64,000 bases of DNA from Polytrichum commune (taxonomy: Eukaryota > Streptophyta > Polytrichopsida > Polytrichales > Polytrichaceae): the NCBI GenBank assembly GCA_950295325.1, contig OX485807.1, positions 34,380,440-34,444,439 on the forward strand, written 5' to 3'. The notes below the pieces were generated by a model. The model did no database searches, had not been told where the DNA came from, and saw only the letters and a program-made list of their open reading frames with translations. Made by a program: the position numbers and the translations under genes. Positions 46,546-56,576 of the stretch are shown here, piece by piece (the first letter of the stretch is position 1; each line of letters opens with the position of its first letter).

Positions 46546-48879
46546 TATACTTTGACAATGTAGAGTGTGTATTCAGTAATTAGATGCAATTGTGTAGGTT
46601 CATAATGGGATAGCCTCACTATGTGTGTCACTTACATTGTGAGCATGAACAAGAGACACACTTTACCCATATTCATGAATTTAAGTTTGTCACATTCCAT
46701 ATTGTTCATCCCTTTGTATTGGGTTGCATGTGTGTAAACTGTGAACTCGAACCGATGTTGGGAATTCTTGTCAATGAGGTATGCAATATTTTGAAGTTGC
46801 ATTTTAAGGTTGTACTCCACATAAGCATAGTGACAATGGACATCGAAATTGACAATATGGCCACCTCGTACTGTAATGTCTTCTGCAACTAATTTTCAGA
46901 CTTCCATTGAATAAGAGGGTCAGTGATGTTGCGGTGAACGATACGTGTTGCAATGTCCGTTGACAACGGATGTGTGTGGTGGTAGTGTTGGTAGATTGTG
47001 AATGGTGGATTTCCATTTAGTCTTGTCCAAAGTATTTTCCTCGTAAAAACATTCTCCACTTCTTGATGTTATCCGAAGGTGACAGTGTCCTAGCACTCCA
47101 TGTGATACTCCTCAAATCATCTTGTAGTGATTTAAACTTGCTAACAATAGTTTCTTCCATCTACATCAAAACACATCAACATAAACCGTGCATCTTAAAT
47201 CTAATGCTACTTACTTTTAGTGGAAATAAAAGTATTTGGGCCCAAATGAATGAACATGACAACAATGTGTCTAGTTTGGAATCTTTGATCTTTGAACTAG
47301 ATTTCCAAGGCAATGAAATCTGAGCCCAACATTATTTAAACCATTTGGCTTTGAACTGATGAGGTATAGAAGTAGTGAGTATTCTCTGAAGCTTCCAACG
47401 TGAATTTTAGTTTAGAGTTGGTATTCCGATGTTTAGTAATTTGCATCCAAAAATGTTGAACATCAAAACCAAAAACAAGAAAACACGTTCAGAAGATTTT
47501 GGAATCATCTCCACCAAGAAATCATCTGCATTAGTAGTATCCACCACTACAAGCATTTTATCAAATTCTTCGGTCCTAATCGATATGATTGGCTTAATTG
47601 TAGCTTTGGTCATTTCATCCCATTCCCCTTTTGCATATTGTTTGTTAATTGGAGTCTTTTCTTGGTAATACTGGGATGCCTTATTTGTGGCAGCCATCAC
47701 CTCTCTTTGCAGTTACAAACACAAACCAATCGTTATTAAATATCGATTTTTTAAAAACTCAAATGTAAAAAAATTAAAAATTACATTTTGTACCATGTAC
47801 ACCAAAATTACAAACACATTGATCGTCAAAGGATAGCATATAGCATATAGCATATAGCATATATATCCCTTTCTTGCACTTCACATAGTCTTCATTAGAA
47901 GCAATCTCTTGAAATCCAAAAAGTCTAAAGTTTCCATATTGCGCATGAGATGGATCTTGTCGGGTAAATTGGTATCACGTGGTTGTTCTTAATGGATTTG
48001 AAATGCACACAACATAGAGATCATCTTAAAATGAAATGAATATAGAAGAAATGACAATGAATCGCGAGGTGAGATGCTTCTTATCAACCAATTAACATCA
48101 TTCATAGCGTTGAGGAGCATCCTGTCGAGGTCACCTTCAACCCTCAGCCTTAGACGGAGGAACCCGTTGCTGACCGGTTTACATAGACATTACTCCCATC
48201 CAAATTAGCACTCTTTAGATCTCCATTCTGAAGGTGGTATGATGCATACTAATTCAATATGATGTTCTCGTTTAATGAATCTTCAAGGAGTAGGTGCCCT
48301 AGGTTTTCAAGATAATGTTCCCCAAAACCCTAATGTCAAGGTTAAGTGTTCTTAGAGGAAAACCATTCTTATGTCTAATATCTTGGAGAGTTATTCTAAT
48401 CTCTTTCATGGTTTGAATGACTATAATTATTCTTATTCCATTCAATATTCCAAGAATGTTTCATCAAGAGAGCTATAAAGTTTTGATGTATTTCAAGCAT
48501 ACTCCCTCACTAATGTAAGCTAACTCACTTAGATAATATTCAAGTACGAGAATTTCTCATTCATTCATCATTTCCTAAATGTAACATCAATCTATTTACA
48601 TCGAAGTGTTTGAACAATACTTTGGGTATGTTCTAAACTTCCCGTACTTCCTACACATCTCTCGTACTTATCCAAAGATCCCTTTTAGATAATGGTGAGA
48701 ATGTTGAGTTCTTAGTTTAAACTTAGTTGGATGGTACTTGATGAATTCGTATTGCCGGCTTAGGCTTTTCTCATTATGTGGATTCACTCTTTTCTTCCGA
48801 GAACTTTAAGTGTTTGAAATCCCTTAGGTCTTCAAAATATCTTGAATCTCTTCTTGGGAAATTTCCTTATCCCGGGTCT

Positions 48880-49035
48880 TCGTAGGTTTTGTGAGAACTT
48901 TAATCTTCTAAGGTTTGTAAAAACCCTCAGTCTTCCGATGTTCTTCACTCTTGTGTCTTCGAAGGTTTTGTGTAAACCTTTAATTTTCTAAGGTTTGTGA
49001 GAACCCTTAGACTTGTCTTCAAATCCTTAGTCTTC
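48880..49035. repeat. Diverged tandem repeat, unit about 78 bp
   Basis: Two adjacent units share TCTTCGWAGGTTTTGTG, CTTTAATYTTCTAAGGTTTG and AACCCTYAG. Partial further units extend on both sides to about 48830 and 49060. Confidence 0.5.
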
Positions 49036-49806
49036 TTGTCTTCAAAGGTTTTGTCGCTGTGTCCAAATTTCTTCTAAGTATTTCAATATTTCTTCGTCTT
49101 CGAGTCCTCTCGGATTCCGGCGAAGTCTTTATCTTCTTGAAGTTCAAGCCTCGTACTCTTGAAAGGTCTCGCGACAATTGTGCGCTCCCGATAGGCTTTG
49201 CGGTGGTCGTTTGCTCCCGATATCACTCCCGATAGGCTTCGCGGCGCTCTCGTGAATTTGGTCGATGAAAATGAGCTCCTCTAGGCCTCCTTTGTGCCTC
49301 CTTAAATAGGTTCTAATATCTACCGTTTAGTTGATATGGCGGTTAGGTCTCCTTCCCCTAATGCCATATGTATGTTTTGGCTATTTTTAGACCTATATGT
49401 AGCTATAGTCTAATTTTAGTATGGGATGATCTATTTCCAGTATTAATCACGTGTTATAATTAGATGTACTCGTGGAGTGCATTTGATGTAATTCTTTGCT
49501 TTTCTAGATGTGCTATGGGGATTTGGTTACGTCCCGTATACTCCATCCATCCAAAATTCATACATTTATTTAAGGCGGTTGAAGAAGTTTGTATTCATCC
49601 ACAGAGAGTATCATCCCTTGGATATGTCCCTATTTATGGATTTTCGCACTCCTTCCTTGCTCCATTAACTAGTTCGCCGCTAGTCACGTCCAAGCCTTGC
49701 ATAAACACCTCCCAAGCTAGTTCCTCATCCCTAGACATCTTCTTTGACGTACAATCCCCTACAACTTCCGTTTAAGGCTTGAAACATGCCCTGGACACTA
49801 CCTAGC

Positions 49807-50075
49807 AGCTCACGTTTTTGGCCCAATAAGCCAACTTACAGAGGTCGTTTCCACAATATAAGCTTGGATCTGCCATCTCTAACCTCCTACCAACCTATAG
49901 TATAGTTTTCGGGCCAATCTGACCACTTTCATATTTCCGACCAGCTCACGTTTTTGGTCAGATCCGGCAACTTCGGGAGGTGGTTTTCGCAACCCGAGTC
50001 TGGATTTGACCTCTCTAATCTTCTACCAACCTATGGTGCATTTTTTAGGTCATTCTAACTACTTGCTTTGGACGT
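49807..50075. repeat. Tandem duplication, unit about 135 bp
   Basis: Two consecutive units begin with CAGCTCACGTTTTTGG. They share GGATYTGMCMTCTCTAAYC, CTACCAACCTATRGT and a following GGYCAWTCT block, with roughly 70% identity. Confidence 0.6.
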
Positions 50076-51170
50076 CCTCCCATAAGCGTCACATCCGTGC
50101 ATACCCACCTTTTCTACTTTCGAATGCATTACTTGGTACTACATCACAAGTTGTCCGATGCACGTTTTCAATAACACATTCAACTCCTTTGTCTTGTCAA
50201 CACTAAGACTATGTTAGCTTCCAAGAAGGGTAGTGATAGGAGAACACCAACAATGAATCTACTCTTCAAATCCCTCCTCCAACACTTTACTGCTTGTTTT
50301 TCCAGGATTGTGGTTTTGTTCGGACTGCAATACACTTCCAGATTGCCACCCGTCTAGATCTAAAAACTCACAAGCATACATATCTTCTCTAAGGGTCTAA
50401 GTCATCTCCGCATATGTGTACTAAAAGAGCCAAAAGGCTCTAGGACAATCCTTATATACTTCAAAACAACTACCACTAGGTGGATCAACTTGGTAGGTTG
50501 CCACCCTGTCAAAACACTGCAACTAGCTGTCCTGACGCGTTCCTGCCCTCTGTCCAGTTCATGACCAGCTGGCACACTGAGGTCATAAAAAACAATCAAC
50601 TAGTAAAAGACTCCCAATGCCATTTTAATAACTTTGGACCTACAAGTCACTTTCTGATCACCTAAGTTACTAACACCAAATACTTACTACTACTGAATAG
50701 ACAATACAGTAGTAAAACACTAAAAACCAACTAGTGGACGTTCTAACAATTTATTACATCAAGGGAAAATTTGACGTCAACTAATAAACTAGCATTTTTT
50801 CCCCTTTTGACAATTTGTGACCAACTAGTCAGTTTTTGACAACTTAAAGCACAGTGTTAAATTCTACGTTAACATTATTCCCCCTTTCGATTTTTTGTCG
50901 CGTCCTCGTGACAAACATTTTGTGCTCTACCAGCTAGTTTACTGGCTGCTTGCCGTGGGGGTCTAAGAGGGAGATGGATGCGATCGCCGTCATCAGTTCT
51001 TGTGACATCCGTTGAGGTTGGCCATCATGTGGTGTCAAGTCATGAACTGGTAGGTATTGTGATGTCGGGCTACCAAGGAGTTGAAAACGAGTGGAAGGAC
51101 TGTTTGCGGATGGCCGACAGGAGTTCGGAGTACCTGGTAGGTGAGGACGTGAGGACTGACTACCAGTTAG

Positions 51171-52511
51171 TCAGGACGTCCTATTACCTTGTCCAGAAGG
51201 AGGGGTGTCTTGTTCTCCACTATCCTCCAAATCACTCCAATAAATGAAATGAGGGTATGCCTTGTCAACTCGTTGCAATTGTCGGCGGTAAGTTGCTTCA
51301 TCGCGTTGGTCAACCTCAAATGTCTCCTGAATATGTACCTCCAGTTTTGACTGGAATGCCTGCAAGTTGGAGGGGTCCAATGAAGGTTTTTTTCTTCTTA
51401 CAAGCATCCAGAAGGGCCTTAGCGGCAATTACTTTACATTGCATTGCCTCATAGTCAGCCAATCGTGCTTTGTTCCGGGCTTGAGTTGTAGCTCCAACCA
51501 TGACTTCATCTCGTTCTCTGATAATTTTGTCCAATTCTCCCTTGAGATTAACAACTTCGTTGTGGACGTCGGATTGACTTGGCGGATGTGCTTGGTTGGT
51601 TGCTGTTGCAAATTGTTGACGAACATTTAATAATTGTCCCAGAAGTTCAGTTTTCTCTCTTGTCCACTCACTCTCTCTAGCCCGTGCAATATAATATGCC
51701 AGTTGAAGTTGGCTACGGAATGCGTCTCATTTATTAAGAACAACTTGGACGTCCATTTTTTTGACATTCAACTCTAAGGTTAAGGATGCAATCTGCTCCA
51801 TCAAAGCTAAATTATTTTTAGCATGTTGAGTTGAACCGGTCTGTGTTTGGCTCAAAACTAATTCTGCTCATAATTGCTCGAGGTCATAGGCTAATTTGGC
51901 GGATGCTTCCCGTAGTGCCTCGACTTTGAATTTCTTCTCTTTGGCCTTGTTGGCCGATTCTACTAAGGTCATCTGCAGGGCCTGATTTTCTTTTCGCATC
52001 GCGTCTCTCTTCCGCCGCAAACATTCTGCTCTTGATTTCGACCAAGTAAGTTCTTGTTGAATGAGGTCAAGATGTCATTTTCATTGCTTGGCCATCCCAA
52101 GATTTTGCTCTGTGTCACCTGCAGCAACTAAGGCTTGTAAATTGTACGTCAGATGTGCCATAGGTTGAATATTTTTTGTAGAGAGCTGCGCAATATCGAT
52201 TAGTCCATTGGATTGCTACTAGAGCGTGAGCTCTGTCCAACCACTGGGTCATCCGGTGCAATTGGTTGGGGACTGCCCGATCCTAAACAAGTGATCCCGG
52301 ATCTTATCTCTACATCATGAGACGGTGATATAGCCCGATCCATGTGAGGGTCTGGGGCTATCCATGTCCTATCTTGACTAGGTTGAACTATAAATACATC
52401 ATTATCTTGTTGCACATTAGGTTGGCCAAGAGAGGATGGGGCAATTCCGTCCTCTGCTGGGCTGGTTGGAAGGACCATACCTAAGGTAGTACGTGCCAAT
52501 CTTATTGGCAT
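51171..52511 (-). pseudogene. Decayed coiled-coil protein, probably retroelement-encoded
   Basis: Starting with ATG at 52511 (MPIRLARTTLG), a Pro/Ser-rich N-terminal part of about 100 residues is followed, after stops, by a long heptad-like region rich in Lys, Glu, Gln and Leu. That region includes ECLRRKRDAMRKENQALQ, KVEALREASAKLAYDLEQL and VVNLKGELDKIIRERDEVM. The tail is acidic and ends near SDLEDSGEQDTPP. At least four in-frame TGA codons and one frameshift (about 51400) break it. The length and coiled coil recall the extra ORF of some plant gypsy elements, but I cannot name the family. Confidence 0.5.
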
Positions 52512-52826
52512 TGCTATGGCTTATTAATCGGAATGCTCCAACAATGGTAAAGACATAAGATAATGTATCGGTAGCCTCTGTGGGATCTGTAGTTAGCTTT
52601 TTGGATTAGAAATAAAACCAGGGAACAAATCAGGGAAGACTTAAAAGGTGACTTTTATCTCATCTAGGTGTCTTAGACAAGGTTCATTAGGAAAAACATA
52701 GAATTATTTCACTTCCTTTTAACTTAGAACTGAGAATTATCTTAGGGGTAAGGGATAAAAACTCTAAAAACTCTCTTTGTCAGTACATACAAATGTGACA
52801 GTCTCTCACCTCACACTAATTCCCAG

Positions 52827-54280
52827 GCAATAGTCTTGCAGTGAGTTCATTTTAATTGGACCAGGTACGGTGCATAAGCATAGGCACAGCCATCGACTAT
52901 AGTCTTTTCAAAAGTAACATCATTGAGTCTTATTTGTCAAAGCCAAGGGCACTTTGATCTTTGCTATAGTCTTTAGTTCCACATTAACATAATTCACATC
53001 TGGTTATAGTCTTCAATGGATTCTTAGTCCATTAGGAATCGCAATTACAACAAGGCCATAGACTGGAATTACATGAATTCGATTATTACCAAGTCATGGT
53101 TATAAGAAAAGTTAGAATTACTATCCTCTGGAATAGGAAGCGTCCAGCCAGTGACTGTATTGTCCTTTCGGCCTCCCTCCAGAGCAACTGTTCAAGGCTA
53201 TAGTCTTTTCACTAGGTCCATTCATCTCCCATCATGACTATTGCCTTCCTAAGATAATAAGTTCCATTATAATTGAGATCACAAACACCATCATTGGCGC
53301 TTAAGTAAATTCATTGAATTCACTCAATTCCCATATTAGATCTTGTCATCAATTCCTTTGCTGATCTTACACTCTTACTTCAGCATAATAGGAATCCCAG
53401 GATTACACTCAGTCACATACTATCAATCCTCTCTCAGAGTTCCTCTTTATTACAAATACTATAGCCTTGCCTTACTCATGATTTCGCCTATCTCTCAAGG
53501 AAATTCACTTATCAATCACAAAGACTATAGACTTCACTCAAAGTAATCAAATACGAAATCTCATCATCTCTTTCTATGAGAGGTTAATTACCCAGGCCAT
53601 AGTCTTGACATATCATTAAAAGTAATATCACTAATTACATACAGACAATTGTCTGGCCGTGTTCAATTCTTTCAAATCATGGTATAATGATAAACTAGGA
53701 ATATAGCCGGATTGTGTAATTGATTCACCAAATCATGTTATTTCAATTAGACTTACAATCATCTACACACACTGCACATGGCCATAGACTGTAGTTACTG
53801 TAGCAAAATAAGCACAGTTTCTACATCAGTAATCCCTTCACTTTGCAATCCCAGCAAAGTGTACTGACACATAATCTCAGACTATAGCCCTGACACTCTC
53901 TTAGAATTAGTCTTCCATCCCAATATCAAGACGATTGCCCGAACTTGCAAATGATATCCAATAGACACAACAAAAGGGCAAGATGAATCTTTCAAACTAT
54001 CACAATCCAGGATTCACTCCTAGAGAGATGTTAACTTAGTATTAATAAACAATAATATCAGAAAGACAATTGCTATACACATCAGAAGTGTATTCAAGTA
54101 CAGACTCGCACAAGAGCTCTGAATGACTATGGAGTTCAATCTCTCTCCCAGAGATAACTCCTTTCTATCTCTCCTCCTCCTCCCTTTATACTCTGTGAGG
54201 AGTCATCTCTACCTTCCATCCTTTCATATCAGACAATAGCCTTGAAAGATGTGTTTTTCGGAATCTGAAGACTATAGCCT
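52827..54280. repeat. Array of AAGRCTATAGYCTT-like palindromic sites
   Basis: Sites by start: 52827, 52894, 52963, 53003, 53052, 53194, 53236, 53458, 53521 (perfect AAGACTATAGACTT), 53594, 53780, 53878, 54231 and 54267. Consensus [AG]RSYATAG[TC]CTT in either orientation, in otherwise non-repetitive sequence with irregular spacing of 40-350 bp. I noticed no comparable cluster elsewhere in the window. Confidence 0.7.
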
Positions 54281-54321
54281 ATTTACATTGACAATGTTTT
54301 AGGATTCTAATACATAATTTA

Positions 54322-54358
54322 ACCTTTTTTACACTGAAATCTGATTTGTAAAAAAGGT
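54322..54358. repeat. Perfect 11-bp inverted repeat, 15-nt loop
   Basis: ACCTTTTTTAC (54322-54332) and GTAAAAAAGGT (54348-54358). It lies just after the minus-strand stop at 54375, so it could form a hairpin in the 3' end of that transcript or mark an element edge. Confidence 0.6.
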
Positions 54359-54374
54359 AAACTAAAATTTGCTA

Positions 54375-55460
54375 TCACAGGATCTCCGCACGAACTGCTT
54401 GACGCGTGACCATCCGATGTGGTACTTGGATGTGGACGGGTAGTTGGCTAAGTTGCACCAACCTGCGTTGCTTGGGTGGTTGCGACCGTACTTCTCCATC
54501 CTCTTGTACCCTTTTTGGATCTCTATGTCGTCGAGCCTTCTGTATCGTTGGCACTAGACTGAGCGTGCTCGTCTCGAGGTTGATCGAATGCGGCGGCACT
54601 GGATGGACGTCCCTGGTCAGAGACGTCCGCCAGCTCATCATTATCAACATCATCAGTTGGTGGGAAAACATCGCGGAGCAAGAGTTCAATCCATTGCCCT
54701 CGAAAAAAAAATTATACGCTATTTTTTAATATTGTTTAATTTTTTTCTTCAATATATGCTAACAATGTTGCCGCCCAATTGAAGAGTGGTTTATAATGCG
54801 ACGTCAATGTTTCCGCAAGAAGTTGACGATAAATGTAGGAGTGTTTTTTACGCATCCGGGTGACCTCATTAATTGTTCTAAACCTAGATGACCAACGTCC
54901 ATGAGCGTCCCTAACTGGATACCCAAACTGATCTTCATTCCACTCGTCTGGTGAAAAATATTCAAAAATTTCTATGTCCTATCCTGTTGCAAGATGTTAA
55001 CCATATGTGTAGAAGTAGCATCAGGGGTGATATGAAGAAACTTGAGAATCTGTGCGATGTTTTCGGCGACGTAGATTAGCTGTCGTCCGCGAATGAGCAT
55101 GACCATGCGCTCCGGACCTAACACTCGGACACCAACAACAAATTCCTCTAACAATTTTTTCTAGGGCACCACACGAGTCCAGTTTGTGAAGAAGACGGAT
55201 TGAAGTCCAACTTAGTTCATTCATTCTATATCATCAAGGTCATGCCACTTGAATACAGACGTAAAACACCTCCAGGTTGGGATAACCATCCACGTGTTCC
55301 CTCCAAGAGGGGCTCGAGATGGACTGGTATGTCCAACTTGTTGCCGCATTCTATCACCGCTTGTGTGTTTGCGTCTAACCATTATTGAACCTAGAGGCCT
55401 AAGAATGGCTACTGCACCTCCTTGTGGTTCCTACAATCCGTCCCTATTCTTTCTAGGGTA
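54375..55460 (-). pseudogene. Unrecognised minus-strand retroelement-like open frames
   Basis: Open segments on the minus strand: 55400-54970 (containing FVVGVRVLGPERMVMLIRGR and IAQILKFLHITPDATST) and 54689-54375 (HRDPKRVQEDGEVRSQPPKQ, ending VTRQAVRAEIL). They lie between the tandem-repeat block downstream of gypsy pol and the candidate LTR. No family is recognised, and stops and frame changes separate the parts. They may be an extra retrotransposon protein or a separate element. Confidence 0.35.
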
Positions 55461-55639
55461 AACTAGACGGGGTGTGATACACATGAAACTACAAATGACA
55501 TTTGGTATAGAATGTTGTACACTACTGTTAATAATTGAGGTGAAAATCATCTGAAAATGGTTGAGAGGAGAACCAAATAACCAATTTGTCTCAAATTATG
55601 GTGAACAATATGTCCAAACTTTGTTGAAGTTACTGTTGC

Positions 55640-55800
55640 ACATTTCCACCTCTAGAATTATCCATGTCCTTACAGCGTCCTCCACATCCAGGATTGTCTT
55701 TGTCTTCACCACGTCCTCCACATCTAGAATCGTCCTCGTCCTCACCACGTCCTTCACATCTAGAATTGTCCTCGTCCTCACCGCATTCAAATTGCTCCAC
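55640..55800 (-). repeat. Tandem repeat, unit 36 bp, about 4 copies
   Basis: Plus-strand unit ACCACGTCCTCCACATCTAG plus AATCGTCCTCGTCCTC. On the minus strand it encodes a repeated 12-residue peptide (TILDVEDVVRTR). The copies differ by point changes only, with no frame loss within the block. Confidence 0.75.
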
Positions 55801-56030
55801 CACTCCCAACCGTCATCTCCGCTCCGCACTCCTCCTCCCTCAACCAACAATGTCTCCGATCGTGAGTTCGGTGTCTCCAAAGAAAGTTGGTGCAAGAAAA
55901 AAAAAATCTTCTTGGCTCTCAAGCCGGGGGGGGGGGGGGGGAATCGAGAGTTGAGTGGAGTCGGAGACATCCAAGTCCATGTGAAGAGGTCCGGATTAGG
56001 CCGATTGATTCCAAGACCAAGGTGGTCGAG

Positions 56031-56345
56031 AGCGGCAACCAGTTTGACTTTTTGGACGTAGGGTTCAATAAGTAGTAGGTGGACGTGGACTTAGCCGCCT
56101 TGACTAGTTTCACAACCAAGTTGGCCGGGAGCAACAACCAGTTTGACTTTTGGGAAGGTGGGTATAATAGGTAGTCGGTGGATGTGGACTTTACCGCCTT
56201 GACCAGTTCTATAACCAAGTTGGCCAGGAGCGGCAATCGGATTAACTTTTGGGACGGTGGGTATAATAGGTAGTAGGTGGGCGTGAACTTAGCCGCCTTG
56301 ACTAGTTCTACAACCAAGTTGACCGAGGACGGCAACCGGTTTGCC
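56031..56345 (-). repeat. Tandem repeat, unit 99 bp, about 3.2 copies
   Basis: Units start near 56032, 56131, 56230 and 56330 (GCGGCAACCAGTTTGACTTT-like). Each includes TAATAGGTAGTAGGTGG, TTAGCCGCCTTGACTAG and AACCAAGTTGGCC. 99 bp equals 33 codons; on the minus strand the frame stays open with a repeated NLVVELVKAAKSTSTYYLL-like peptide. Confidence 0.78.
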
Positions 56346-56465
56346 TTTTGGATTGGTAGGTCGAGTGGTTTGGATTGGTACGTTGGGTAATTTGGACCAG
56401 TAGGTCCAATGATTCGGACTGGTAAGTCGAGTAATTTAGATTGGTAGGTCCAGTGGTTAGTGGGA
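56346..56465 (-). repeat. Tandem repeat, unit 30 bp, about 4-5 copies
   Basis: Units contain TTGGATTGGTAGGTCGAGTGG-like cores at 30-bp steps; on the minus strand they encode a ten-residue repeat around LDLPVQ/TYQSK. It is contiguous with the 99-bp array and in the same open frame. Confidence 0.68.
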
Positions 56466-56576
56466 AGTTTCCATGAACTGGTAGGACCTTTTGTAGGTGA
56501 ACTAGGTGTGGAAATATAAGTGGTGTTGATGACGTGGACATTCACACTGGGGCTACGCCTTGCGGTACTATCTCCT

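Larger units (their letters stand above)
46546..51170. other. Repeat-rich intergenic DNA with no recognised gene
   Basis: Contents: a CATATAG tandem (47836-47867); two diverged 78-bp units with TCTTCGAAGGTTTTGTG (about 48880-49035); a minus-strand TATA-like CTATTTAAGG (49300-49310) followed by repeated CGCGAAGCCTATCGGGAG, suggesting an LTR or promoter of a minus-strand retroelement; and a tandem pair of 135-bp units starting CAGCTCACGTTTTTGG (49807 and 49942). An open frame of 97 codons on the minus strand (47697-47407, MAATNKASQYYQEK start) has no known family. Confidence 0.4.
52588..54377 (-). other. Candidate long terminal repeat or leader with a CTATAG motif array
   Basis: No coding potential. 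It lies on the minus strand between the end of one open frame (stop at 54375) and the start of another (ATG 52511). It is tentatively bounded by minus-strand TG (54377) and CA (52588). A minus-strand TATA, AGTATAAAGGG, lies at 54182-54192. About 14 copies of an AAGRCTATAGYCTT-like palindrome occur from 52827 to 54280. No second copy of the whole segment was seen in the window, so LTR identity is unproven. Confidence 0.35.

Noticed and set aside
47407-47697. 97-codon minus-strand frame as a gene
   Set aside because: No recognised domain, no flanking exon with splice support, and it lies in repeat-rich DNA; noted only within the region description.
55919-56545. 208-codon minus-strand frame as a host proline-rich protein
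   Set aside because: It is made of 99-bp and 30-bp tandem repeats directly downstream of a gypsy integrase and begins without a credible promoter; treated as retroelement repeat sequence.
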